Shown: one piece after another, positions 33,498 through 42,062 of the stretch
Layout: each line of letters starts with the position of its first letter
How positions within the stretch are numbered: position 1 is the stretch's first letter
Source: Candidatus Aegiribacteria sp.
Lineage (GTDB): Bacteria; Fermentibacterota; Fermentibacteria; Fermentibacterales; JCC-6
Direction: 5' to 3'
Assembly: GCA_021108005.1 (NCBI GenBank)
Contig: JAIORS010000026.1
Span: forward strand, 1-46,122
Length of the DNA stretch: 46,122 nt
Program-made: the position numbers and the translations under genes
The notes under the pieces: model-generated
Told to the model about the DNA's origin: nothing
The model's input: only the letters and a program-made list of their open reading frames with translations
Databases searched by the model: none

Positions 33498-33983
33498 TTA
33501 AAAGATGACCTGGCTCATGGCGTAGTAAATAGCCATGAGGGAAGAAAACACCGCACTCGAAAAGAACCTCCACTTCAGAGGTATATTATTTTGTATCACA
33601 TAATTCGCTGTGAATGCCACAGGTACATTTGCAGCGAATGAAAAGAACCCGAGGCTGAGAAGACTCAAGTTTATACTGCTCCAGCTGCCCTGCAGTATCT
33701 GAATGAACAGAAGATGGCGTGCTATCCAGATCGGATTGAAATAGAGAATGGCCAGGCCGGCTCTCGACAGTGAGCCCCGCAGACCGTTTATACCTGCGGT
33801 TTTCGTATCTATCCATCTGAAGTAATTAGGGATTTCAAAGGCGTAAACGGTACCGCCGATGATCATCATTCCCAGCATTCTTACGAGTGAGAATTCTGAC
33901 ATAAGAATAGATGCGATAGTATCCCCGGTGGAGTATATGAGAAGTCCCTTTAGAATGTCAGTTCTGCCGTACCTGAGTTTCAA
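33498..33983 (-). CDS. Mpv17/PMP22-like small membrane protein
   Basis: 161 residues with four hydrophobic helices. The pattern TGDTIAS...R.LGMMIIGGTVYAFEIPNYFRWID, NPIWIARHLLF and VPVAFTANYVIQNNIPLKWRF is reminiscent of Mpv17/PMP22 proteins (GD..Q...., P..h.WY..ld, ...W..WP..Q..nF...P...r). No RBS obvious. The match is by pattern only. Confidence 0.5.
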   Translation of the reverse strand: MKLRYGRTDILKGLLIYSTGDTIASILMSEFSLVRMLGMMIIGGTVYAFEIPNYFRWIDTKTAGINGLRGSLSRAGLAILYFNPIWIARHLLFIQILQGSWSSINLSLLSLGFFSFAANVPVAFTANYVIQNNIPLKWRFFSSAVFSSLMAIYYAMSQVIF

Positions 33984-33994
33984 TATCCGCTTCT

Positions 33995-36256
33995 CTAACG
34001 CTTTTTATTCAGAAGCAGCAGAAGCTTCTCGTTAGTCAGTGGAGCTGAATACACCGGCGGGATTTCTCCGTTACATGCTTTGATTGCTTCGAGAATCGCG
34101 AAATATGTACCTATCCCATACATGAAAGGAGGTTCTCCCACAGCCTTGGAATTGTATACTCCAGCGTTTGGGGAAAGGCATTCCAGGAATTCAATATCCA
34201 CCTTATCCGGAGTGAAGTAGATATCAGGAATCTTGTAGGTTGCGAGGGAATCTGACAGCAGAGCATCAGTTTCAGTATGATATTTCAGTTCTTCCATTGT
34301 GACCCAGCCGATTCCCTGGAGAAGTCCTCCTTCAACCTGTCCTTTATCAACAAGGGGATTTATGCTTTCTCCCGCATCGTGAACGATCTTTACTGAATCC
34401 ACTGAGAATGTCCCCCTGAGCCTGTCAATAGTAACTTCGGTAATGGCTGTCCCTGCCACATGGTAGGCGAAGGGACGGCCCTTTTCGATGGATTTGTCGA
34501 AGTACAATCCCGGTGTTGCGTAATGGGCCTGCGATGAAAGGCTTACCCTGGCAAGGTATGCGAGGTTCACGAGCTGTTCCCACTTAAGGCTTGTTTTTTT
34601 TCCGTTAATAAGTACTGATTCATCCGCAATTTCTGTTTTGCAGTCATCAGGTATGCCGAGATGTTTTCCGGCATGAACCAGAAGACGCTCAAGAATATTA
34701 TCGCAGGCTATTCTTGTGGCATTGCCGTTCATGTCCGCCGCTGAGCTTGCCGCAGTGGGTGAGGTGTTGGCTGCCCTGGTAGTGTTGGTGGATTCAAGCT
34801 TGATTCTGGAAAGGTCTATCCCAAAGGTTCTTGCAGCTACCTGGGCGATCTTCGTATTGACTCCCTGGCCCATTTCAACAGCTCCGGTGCTGATCCCCAC
34901 ACTTCCGTCGGTATATACATGTACAAGGGCGTTAGCCTGGTTCAGAGAAATATTCGTGAAAGAAATCCCGAAACAGACAGGCATGAAGGATACACCTTTC
35001 TTGAACATCACGTTACTGCTGTTGTAATTCTTTACCCTTTTTCCTGTGTTTTCCTTACGGTACAATCCATCAGCCTGTTTCCATGATAGTCTGATCTCAC
35101 TTCCCTCGTATGCCATACCGAAGGGGAATATGTTACCTTTTTCAAGCAGGTTCTTTTCCTGTATTTTCCGGGGGCTGATTCCTATTTTCTCCGAAGCACT
35201 GTAAATCGCCGACTCAATAACGAACATGGCCTGTGGTGCCCCGAAACCTCTGAAAGCTGTATTGGGCGGAAGGTTTGTTTTGCAGCAGATACCGGTGGCC
35301 TTTACATTGGGAATAAAATAGGCGTTCGTTGAATGAAACAGTGTTCGTTCAAGGATCGCTGTTGAAAGGTCTGATGCCGCTCCTCCGTTCTGATAGTATG
35401 TAACCTCCCATGCTATCATAGTGCCGTCGCTTTGAAGGCCCAGCTTGAAGTCGGAACTGTAGGGATGCCTTTTTCCTGTCCATGTTATGTCTTCATTCCG
35501 GTTCAGTACCAGCTTTACCGGCCTGCCGGTTAAATGAACACCCAGGGCTGCCATAACGGCCCAGGGTGTAGCCTGGTCTTCCTTGCCTCCGAACGCTCCC
35601 CCCAACCTGCCGATGTCAACTTCTATCTTGTTCATTGGTACGTTCAGAACTCTGGCAGCGATTTTTTGCACGAATGTAGGACCCTGAGTTCCGGAAGTAA
35701 TCCTTATGCAGCCATTTTCCGTAGGAATGGCAAAGGACCCCTGTGTTTCAAGATATAGATGTTCCTGTCCTCCCGAATCGGCACGTCCCTCAACTACGCA
35801 GTCGCACTCTTTCCATGCCTTTGAAACGCTGCCCATGGAGAAAGTCCTCGGGGGCGCTATCAGCATACATTTCTCAAAGGCTTCCCTTGGATCGATAACC
35901 GATGGTAACTTTCTCGTTTCCAGCCTGATAGCCTTAACCGCCTTCCTGGCCTTCTCCGGTGTATCCGCCAGAACAACTGCGATAGGCTCTCCGATGAAAT
36001 GCACTTCTTTCTCGGCAAGAAGAAGTTCATCCATTATGATGTTGCCTATCTGGTTTTCACCCGGAATGTCTTTCGCTGTGATAACAGCCTCTACCCCCGG
36101 TATTGATAATGCTTCATCAGTTTCCAGAATCTCTATCTCACCATGTGAAACGGGGGAGACCAGAACTGCCGCATGAAGGATGTCTCGTGGAAGCTTGAAG
36201 TCGTCTACGAACAAGGAACTGCCCCCTACGTGCAGAAAAGCGTCCCGATGTTTCAT
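33995..36256 (-). CDS. xdhB: Xanthine-dehydrogenase-type oxidoreductase, molybdopterin-binding large subunit
   Basis: 753 residues, Mo-MPT hydroxylase large subunit (aldehyde oxidase/xanthine dehydrogenase a/b hammerhead at about 15-115, then the Mo domain). Seen: GRLGGAFGGKEDQA, FRGFGAPQAMFVIE, VEMGQGVNTKIAQVAART, HDAGESINPLVDKGQVEGG and SKAVGEPPFMYG with the catalytic Glu in GEPP. Oxidises a purine or related heterocycle by hydroxylation. Overlaps the FeS/FAD subunit by 4 bases (ATGA). The symbol is by architecture; the substrate cannot be read. No molybdenum cofactor maturation gene is nearby. Confidence 0.88.
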   Translation of the reverse strand: MKHRDAFLHVGGSSLFVDDFKLPRDILHAAVLVSPVSHGEIEILETDEALSIPGVEAVITAKDIPGENQIGNIIMDELLLAEKEVHFIGEPIAVVLADTPEKARKAVKAIRLETRKLPSVIDPREAFEKCMLIAPPRTFSMGSVSKAWKECDCVVEGRADSGGQEHLYLETQGSFAIPTENGCIRITSGTQGPTFVQKIAARVLNVPMNKIEVDIGRLGGAFGGKEDQATPWAVMAALGVHLTGRPVKLVLNRNEDITWTGKRHPYSSDFKLGLQSDGTMIAWEVTYYQNGGAASDLSTAILERTLFHSTNAYFIPNVKATGICCKTNLPPNTAFRGFGAPQAMFVIESAIYSASEKIGISPRKIQEKNLLEKGNIFPFGMAYEGSEIRLSWKQADGLYRKENTGKRVKNYNSSNVMFKKGVSFMPVCFGISFTNISLNQANALVHVYTDGSVGISTGAVEMGQGVNTKIAQVAARTFGIDLSRIKLESTNTTRAANTSPTAASSAADMNGNATRIACDNILERLLVHAGKHLGIPDDCKTEIADESVLINGKKTSLKWEQLVNLAYLARVSLSSQAHYATPGLYFDKSIEKGRPFAYHVAGTAITEVTIDRLRGTFSVDSVKIVHDAGESINPLVDKGQVEGGLLQGIGWVTMEELKYHTETDALLSDSLATYKIPDIYFTPDKVDIEFLECLSPNAGVYNSKAVGEPPFMYGIGTYFAILEAIKACNGEIPPVYSAPLTNEKLLLLLNKKR

Positions 36257-37683
36257 AATAATTTCTCCCCATCGACAAATTCGGGGAAAAGTTCAACAAA
36301 GTGGGCTGCGATGAGCTTTCCAAGAAGCAGTTTCTTGTACACAGCGGAACCGCGTACATCATCTATGGGGCTGATTTCATCGCATGCAGTACGAACTGCG
36401 ATCCTGGCTGTATCCGTGGAAATATTCATTCCCTGTAAGGCAGCTGAGGTTCTGGCAAGATAGAGGGGAACAGGAGCAACGCCTCCCGCGGAGATGTCAG
36501 CTTTCTCAATTATCCCGTTGCTTACCCTGAGCGCTGCGGCAGTGTTGATGGAAGCTATATCGAGATGTTTTCTCATGGCGACTTTTTCGAAATTGAAACT
36601 CATTGATGAATCTGGCGCGTTGAATTCAAAACTTTCCAGCAACTCTCCGGCAGAAAGATCCAGAACCTTGTAACCTCTGAAGAAATCCTTCAACATCACT
36701 TTTCTCCGTTTAGAACCGTCCGTTATTATCAGCCTTGCGTCAAGGGCAAGGAAAACAATGGTAAGATCGCCAATGGGGGATGCGTTAACGATGTTTCCTC
36801 CCACAGTAGCCCTGTTCCGGACCTGAGCAGAGGATACGAGTTCTAACGCTTTGTGCAGATTGCCAGTACTACAGAATACTCGAGAATCGATGATGTCAGT
36901 AATGGTTGTGGCAGCTCCAATGTTAATCCTGTCATCAGTTATGGATATTCCATTCATTTTTTTATTTTCTGATAAAAACATCAGATCAGCATTCTTCAGC
37001 TTTTCAGCTTCTACTGAGAAAAGATCCGTTCCGCCTGCAACTACTATTTCGTGTTCTGAAACGCCCTCGTGGGGTTTTTCGGATCCACAGGTATCGAGGA
37101 CTTGAAGCTTCTCTTTAATTCCGAGAAAATAGGGGGGAAGCATATTCTTTTCTACAAGCCATTCAAGATGCTCGCGGGAGTAGCAGCTTCCGGCTGGGGA
37201 AGGTCCGATTAGTCCGGATATATTTTTCGCGGCATTCCTTATAGATACGTATCCCGTACACCTGCAGATGTTTCCGCCTAAAGAACCTGCTGCTCCCGTA
37301 TCGAAAGGATCTATTGTGTTCAGAAGGTAACCTGTAAGGGACATGATAATGCCGGGTGTGCAGAAACCGCACTGGGAGGCGCCTTCCTCTACGAAAATCT
37401 TCTGAATGGAAGAAAGCCCATCCTTCGGATTAACCCCTTCGATGGTTACAAGATGTCTGCCCCGGAGTTCCCCGACAGGAAGAATGCAGGAATTCACAGC
37501 CATATATTTGATCCCCTGCTGCAGTGGTATTCCCAGAAGTACGGTACAGGCGCCGCAGTCACCTTCCCTGCAGCCTTCTTTCGTTCCAGTTAATCCGGCT
37601 TCCGAGCGAATCAGATCAAGTGTAACTGCCCCCGGAGGAAGCTTCGTTGAGTAATTTTTATCATTGAGAATGAACGATATCAT
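36253..37683 (-). CDS. xdhA: Xanthine-dehydrogenase-type oxidoreductase, fused [2Fe-2S]/FAD subunit
   Basis: 476 residues. Plant-type [2Fe-2S] cluster GCREGDCGACTVLLG (Cys38, 43, 46, 66), second cluster CGFCTPG...CRCTGY (Cys105, 108, 140, 142), then FAD-binding domain (about 210-380; VVAGGTDLFSVEAEKL, RNRATVGGNIVNASPIGD) and the CO-dehydrogenase-flavoprotein C-terminal domain. Two Fe-S clusters plus FAD in one chain is the XdhA layout. Transfers electrons from the Mo subunit to NAD+ or ferredoxin. First gene of the pair. Confidence 0.92.
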   Translation of the reverse strand: MISFILNDKNYSTKLPPGAVTLDLIRSEAGLTGTKEGCREGDCGACTVLLGIPLQQGIKYMAVNSCILPVGELRGRHLVTIEGVNPKDGLSSIQKIFVEEGASQCGFCTPGIIMSLTGYLLNTIDPFDTGAAGSLGGNICRCTGYVSIRNAAKNISGLIGPSPAGSCYSREHLEWLVEKNMLPPYFLGIKEKLQVLDTCGSEKPHEGVSEHEIVVAGGTDLFSVEAEKLKNADLMFLSENKKMNGISITDDRINIGAATTITDIIDSRVFCSTGNLHKALELVSSAQVRNRATVGGNIVNASPIGDLTIVFLALDARLIITDGSKRRKVMLKDFFRGYKVLDLSAGELLESFEFNAPDSSMSFNFEKVAMRKHLDIASINTAAALRVSNGIIEKADISAGGVAPVPLYLARTSAALQGMNISTDTARIAVRTACDEISPIDDVRGSAVYKKLLLGKLIAAHFVELFPEFVDGEKLL

Positions 37684-37722
37684 TTTCCCCCGATTCCATT
37701 GACTGTCCTGAGTATAATGATG

Positions 37723-38625
37723 TTATGAAGATGGCGGTATTTCCGGATAGAATTTCATCAGCTTCTCTTCAAGTTCACTGCAGGAAGCTTCAGCGCATGC
37801 GTATATTTCATCGGCTCTGTTAAACTCAAGAATCCCAATATTCTTGAGTTCAGGTTTTATGTAAACGTCAGGCCCGCCTGATTTCATTCTGGCCTTTACA
37901 ATTGATTTCTGCATTATATCGAACATGTCCAGAATTGCCTTGACTGCGTTTGGCGGGCTGTCAGATACGGATTCTGCATATCCAAGAACATCCACAGCAA
38001 CAATTAAATCGCATTCATCCAGAACATCCCAGGGAACCGGATTCACACCTCCACCGTCAATTAAGATTTTATCTTCATATTTAACAGGAGTAAAAAGCCC
38101 TGGTAGTCCCATACTTGCTTTGACCCCCTGCAGAAGGTCCCCGGAGGAGATGATCACCTGGCTTGATGCCCAGAAATCTGTGGTCACGACCTTCAGCGGG
38201 ATCTCAAGTTTATCGAAATTGTCTATCTTAATTGCATCGTAAAGATATTTCATAATCGAATCGCCTTTGAAAACCCCCGGTCCTATGAAGTCGATATCCA
38301 GGAGTTTTACAAGCCTCCTGATATCCTTGAGTATTTCTACCGGGGAATCGTTCTTCCTGATGATTGTATCCTGTACCAGTCTGCGAATTTCCGAGCCGCT
38401 CAGACCTGATGCATACAGAGCCCCCATCACAGCACCTATGCTCGTACCCGCGATGCAGCATGGCTTGATTTTCATTTCATCAAGAAGCTCAAGAATTGGA
38501 ATGTGCGCAAGCCCTCTCGCTCCACCGCCGCCCAGGGCAAGGCCCAGCCTGATACTCTTCTTTTTACCGTCCGGCGTTTTCCTACCGAGAAGACTTCGGA
38601 TTCTATTCGTCAGGTAATTACTCAT
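37723..38625 (-). CDS. Patatin-like phospholipase (RssA/YchK type)
   Basis: 300 residues. Oxyanion loop GGGGARGLAH (32-41), nucleophile motif GTSIG (60-64, Ser62), and the catalytic Asp in DGGG (Asp190). Ser/Asp dyad acyl hydrolase of the bacterial patatin family; no signal peptide or TM, so cytoplasmic or membrane-peripheral. Normal length for RssA-type. Confidence 0.92.
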   Translation of the reverse strand: MSNYLTNRIRSLLGRKTPDGKKKSIRLGLALGGGGARGLAHIPILELLDEMKIKPCCIAGTSIGAVMGALYASGLSGSEIRRLVQDTIIRKNDSPVEILKDIRRLVKLLDIDFIGPGVFKGDSIMKYLYDAIKIDNFDKLEIPLKVVTTDFWASSQVIISSGDLLQGVKASMGLPGLFTPVKYEDKILIDGGGVNPVPWDVLDECDLIVAVDVLGYAESVSDSPPNAVKAILDMFDIMQKSIVKARMKSGGPDVYIKPELKNIGILEFNRADEIYACAEASCSELEEKLMKFYPEIPPSS

Positions 38626-38733
38626 TCAGATTTCCGTCCGGTATTGAGAGTTTATACTGAACAATAACATAAGCAATTGGATCCCGATTGGACGACCACC
38701 AATACAGAAAATCCTGAGTGAGAATTCCTCTGT

Positions 38734-38862
38734 TTATTCTACAAGAATGATTTTACAAACAGCAGAGTAATTGCCTGATAAAAGATGACACAGATATACA
38801 CCAGAGAAAGCACTTGCAATAACAACAAGATGAACACTGATTACCTGACCAGTAAGGAAACC
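38734..38862 (-). pseudogene. Decayed T9SS C-terminal sorting domain remnant
   Basis: Minus-strand frame reads ...TGQVISV...FSGVYLCHLLSGNYSAV...KIILVE and stop. The SGVYL.hL.sGnys..KIilv pattern is that of the end of type IX secretion sorting domains (SGVYf.rl..G....kKiil). The conserved upstream part of that domain is missing or frame-shifted, and there is no start or RBS. It sits in a gap of about 310 bases (38626-38938) that otherwise holds nothing recognisable. Confidence 0.5.
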
Positions 38863-38938
38863 GGATGCACTTCCATCTGCAGTATTTTTCCAAAAGCTCA
38901 ATGAAGTTTGCATGCTCGCGTGGGGGTATAAGTATATA

Positions 38939-39418
38939 TCAGGCGTTAATCTTTGCGGCAAACTCAGCGATGTTCTCCTTCTTCAGATCAGAAAAGCTTT
39001 TCTTAGCGCCCATGATGAACCGTATGGCGATTCTATCCATGAAACTAGCTTTCTCAAAATGAACCTCCTGTCCGAACCACCCGGCCGCGGTTGAGTGATC
39101 GATCAGCTCTGACGAAAAATTCTTATTGATGATATTCAATTGCTTTTCTTCGTTCTTTTCAGCCGCGCAGATGAACAGACCAAGTTTCTTTTCAAGCAAC
39201 TCCGCTTCGAAATCCCGGCAGAATTCCTTAACCTCTTTCTGTATGTTTCCTACGTAAATGGAACCGCCAACCAATACAGAATCGTATTCATCAAGAGCCG
39301 GCAGATCATCATGACCAAGTCTGACAAGATCCGTCGAATCCTGAAGTTCTCCGGCAAGAAGTTCTGCTGCGTTCGCAACACTGCCATACTTCGTCGCGTA
39401 GATTATCAGATTCCTCAT
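38939..39418 (-). CDS. Flavodoxin (HemG-like)
   Basis: 159 residues from ATG 39418 (GGAGAAATAAC just ahead; the longer frame starts at 39433). FMN loop IYATKYGSVANAAELL, then DEYDSVLVGGSIYVGNIQKE and KLGLFICAAEKNEEK. The wording fits flavodoxin_5 domains such as HemG protoporphyrinogen oxidase, but HemG activity is not implied. Electron carrier or oxidoreductase in the cytoplasm. Confidence 0.85.
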   Translation of the reverse strand: MRNLIIYATKYGSVANAAELLAGELQDSTDLVRLGHDDLPALDEYDSVLVGGSIYVGNIQKEVKEFCRDFEAELLEKKLGLFICAAEKNEEKQLNIINKNFSSELIDHSTAAGWFGQEVHFEKASFMDRIAIRFIMGAKKSFSDLKKENIAEFAAKINA

Positions 39419-39447
39419 GTTATTTCTCCACAATCTTAGCTATATGG

Positions 39448-40320
39448 TTAATATTCCCCCAGGACTGCTGCGCACCATGCGAATGATCTGGCTCTTATTT
39501 GATCATCGTTCTTGAAGATAACAGCGTAATCGCTGAGTATGGATGAAAGTTCATACATGCTGATAAATTCGGAGAAAGGGCTTTCCTGAAAGTGTTCAAC
39601 GGATTCAAAAGTACAGCACCAGTTCATATTGCAGGAAACCCGCTCGAACGCTGAACAGGCTTCTTCGTAGTACTGCATCGCGCTCTGAATGTTTCCTTCC
39701 TTAAAAGCGACTATGGAGGCGGTATGAGCCGCGATAAGAAACTTGCAGGACATCTCTTCATTGTTGTAGTACCTTGCGGGATACATGACAGTATCCAGGG
39801 TTTCAGCGGCCTGTCCGATCTCACCTGTTTCGAGGAGTGAATCCACCAGCGACAGTTGATCATCTGAATAATCCTCACCAGTTGTACCAACAGGAACAAG
39901 GATCAGGGTTTCCGCATCCCAGATATAAGAAATAGTGTTAGTTGACGTGCTGAAAGGATACTGCGAGGCTACTACTACAAGATCTTCCTCCTCATCGAAC
40001 CAGGAGAATGTCTTTACCGGATTCATGAACATTCCGAAGGAAGTTGAACCAAGATACAGAGTATCTTCCCCATACCCGATGAGTGCGAGTTCAGGCCCAT
40101 CCGCCGGTTCACCTACAACGAGAAGGTCAAGATAATCCAGTCCTTCAGGCAGGAATTCCGCGGGGAAATCCTGAACGTTTATCACGTCCGAACCGCCATT
40201 ATTAATTATCCATTCCTCCAGATAGAATCCGGGAACTTCAGCAATGGATTGTGATGTACAGAACAGCAGCATTGTCAGCATAGAGAAGTTGAACAGTGAT
40301 GAGCAGAGTGTTTTTTTCAT
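39448..40320 (-). CDS. Secreted protein, unknown
   Basis: 290 residues from ATG 40320, where AAGGAG is followed by TTCTT and the ATG, and a good signal peptide begins (KKTLCSSLFNFSMLTMLLF, cleavage near QSIAE). Mature part: acidic, beta-rich first half (about 30-130), then helical repeat-like second half with two paired-Cys-containing helices. No domain recognised. The frame continues upstream to 40518 without a stop (see next feature). Confidence 0.65.
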   Translation of the reverse strand: MKKTLCSSLFNFSMLTMLLFCTSQSIAEVPGFYLEEWIINNGGSDVINVQDFPAEFLPEGLDYLDLLVVGEPADGPELALIGYGEDTLYLGSTSFGMFMNPVKTFSWFDEEEDLVVVASQYPFSTSTNTISYIWDAETLILVPVGTTGEDYSDDQLSLVDSLLETGEIGQAAETLDTVMYPARYYNNEEMSCKFLIAAHTASIVAFKEGNIQSAMQYYEEACSAFERVSCNMNWCCTFESVEHFQESPFSEFISMYELSSILSDYAVIFKNDDQIRARSFAWCAAVLGEY

Positions 40321-40518
40321 AAGAACTCCTTTATCAATATACTGGTGGAATTCTCGGACTAGAGCGAGAATAACCACATCCAAAAGTACAAGAGTTGTAA
40401 CAAACGGCTGTTCTGTGAATACTTTATGACGCGATTTCTTCATTGTTGACATTCTCAAGTCAGGAAATGATTCAAGTTCATTGAGGAATTCTTTTTCAGC
40501 AAGATCATTCGGTTTCAT
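40321..40518 (-). other. In-frame upstream extension with one TM segment
   Basis: 66 codons (MKPNDLAEKEFLNELESF..., then TM-like VTTLVLLDVVILALV) read directly into the signal-peptide gene with no stop between. The sequence is protein-like, and a weak GAGAT precedes its ATG. Either the real protein is a 356-residue fusion, or a small membrane or anti-sigma-like gene lost its 3' end and now merges with the next gene. Not decidable by eye. Confidence 0.4.
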
Positions 40519-40578
40519 ACAATCATCTCGTATTACTTAATTTAAAATGTTACTCTACAATTAATATTAACTGACACC

Positions 40579-41394
40579 TTATTCGGTTGCGTATTTAGAA
40601 GTATTTGTATCAATAAATACATCTTGCCGTAATGAGCCGCACCTGTTAAAACATACACGTATAGTCATCAAAATAGTAAGCACTACGCTTATTATTGTAC
40701 TGACCACAATTGCAATCATGATCATAATTTGATATTTAATAGCTACTTCAGGGCTTGCGCCTCCAAGAATAACTCCTGTCATCATACCGGGAAAAGCGAC
40801 TATTCCCATTGTTGCCATAGAAGCAAGTGTAGGCTTTAACGCAAGTTGAACACTATCACGAAGATACGGAAGTAATGCCTCATAATGAGAAGCTCCAAGC
40901 GACAAAACATATGAATAGTTTTTTGTATCCTTCTTCAGGTTTTTATAGAAAGTGGTAATGCCAACAATGTTGCCCCTGAGAGAATTACCAAGAAGCATAC
41001 CTCCAAGAATTATCAGATACCTTGCGTCAAAAACATTAGTAAGGGGAATAACAAAACTGTTCAAGTAAAAAACAACGATAAAAGTTGCAATGGAAAATGA
41101 TACAAAAGTGGCTACAAAAATCCTACTGATTTTTATAGTGGAACCTTTTATAGCAGAATATACAGCAACTGTAATCATGATTGTTAACCACAGGATATTG
41201 ACAAATGAACTATTCCATAGAAACAGATATTTAAGAAAAACTCCAATTAAAATTAGTTGAATGGACATTCTTGTAACAGAATATAAAAGGGGCTTAATTA
41301 AGTGTAGACCAAAATATACGCAAATTATTACAGGCAAAGTCAATAATAGGAATACGAGTCCTAATGAGAATATGGTGATATCTACAGTTTCCAT
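40579..41394 (-). CDS. fetB: ABC transporter permease, FetB/UPF0014 family
   Basis: 271 residues with about 6-7 TM helices. Diagnostic segments: LGGMLLGNSLRGNIVGI, LSLGASHYEALLPYLRDSV, GIVAFPGMMTGVILGGASP, EVAIKYQIMIM. In E. coli FetAB exports iron; in other bacteria the pair has other or unknown metal/ion roles. The gene overlaps fetA by 13 bases. Noticeably A+T-richer than the neighbourhood. Confidence 0.88.
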   Translation of the reverse strand: METVDITIFSLGLVFLLLTLPVIICVYFGLHLIKPLLYSVTRMSIQLILIGVFLKYLFLWNSSFVNILWLTIMITVAVYSAIKGSTIKISRIFVATFVSFSIATFIVVFYLNSFVIPLTNVFDARYLIILGGMLLGNSLRGNIVGITTFYKNLKKDTKNYSYVLSLGASHYEALLPYLRDSVQLALKPTLASMATMGIVAFPGMMTGVILGGASPEVAIKYQIMIMIAIVVSTIISVVLTILMTIRVCFNRCGSLRQDVFIDTNTSKYATE

Positions 41395-42020
41395 TTTCCC
41401 TCCTCCAGGGCAAAAACCTTAACAGAAGGGTTCTCAAGCCATACAGGATCATGGGAAATCACCAAAGATGTCCAGTCTTTTCTTTCAAGGAAATAGTCTG
41501 CTACTTTTTTCTTGAGATGCTTATCAAGAGATGAAGTGATCTCATCCAGAAAATAAATGTTTCTTTCTAGTAAAACAGCAATTACAACAGCTAAACGCTG
41601 CCTTTCGCCACCGGACAAATCCTCGACATCCTTATTAAGGAAATCACTGGTAAGCTCAAAATATTTTGTAAGATCATCAACTTTGCCTTTACTGAAATCC
41701 AGATGCGTATTCGTTTTTAGTCTAGAAACAAAACCAAGCAAGTCAACAATGTTTCCAGCGCCTATGCTTACGTCTTGATCAATATAGGCTACTAATCTGC
41801 GAATATCCCATATGTTCTTTTCATCAACACGCATTCCATTGAAGATAATTTCTCCTTCGCAGGGATTGATAAATCCTAAAGCAAGAGAGAAAAGAGAACT
41901 TTTCCCTGAACCTGATTTACCAAGGATGACAACTTTATCTCCCTGATGTATCTCAAAAGAAAGGTTTTGGATTACTGTTTTGCCGTTGAAAGATAGATGA
42001 ATATCGTTAAATTCAATCAT
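41382..42020 (-). CDS. fetA: ABC transporter ATP-binding protein, FetA type
   Basis: 212 residues from ATG 42020 (AAGGA with spacing AATACT); the longer frame from 42059 overlaps the upstream gene's end region and lacks an RBS. Walker A GKSGSGKSS, signature LSGGERQRLAVV, Walker B IYFLDEIT, H-loop VISHDP. Partner of the permease 41394. It lies 42 bases downstream of the histidine kinase gene on the same strand. Confidence 0.9.
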   Translation of the reverse strand: MIEFNDIHLSFNGKTVIQNLSFEIHQGDKVVILGKSGSGKSSLFSLALGFINPCEGEIIFNGMRVDEKNIWDIRRLVAYIDQDVSIGAGNIVDLLGFVSRLKTNTHLDFSKGKVDDLTKYFELTSDFLNKDVEDLSGGERQRLAVVIAVLLERNIYFLDEITSSLDKHLKKKVADYFLERKDWTSLVISHDPVWLENPSVKVFALEEGKWKL

Positions 42021-42062
42021 AGTATTCCTTATATGTACACCGTGCAGGCTGTTGAACAAGCC

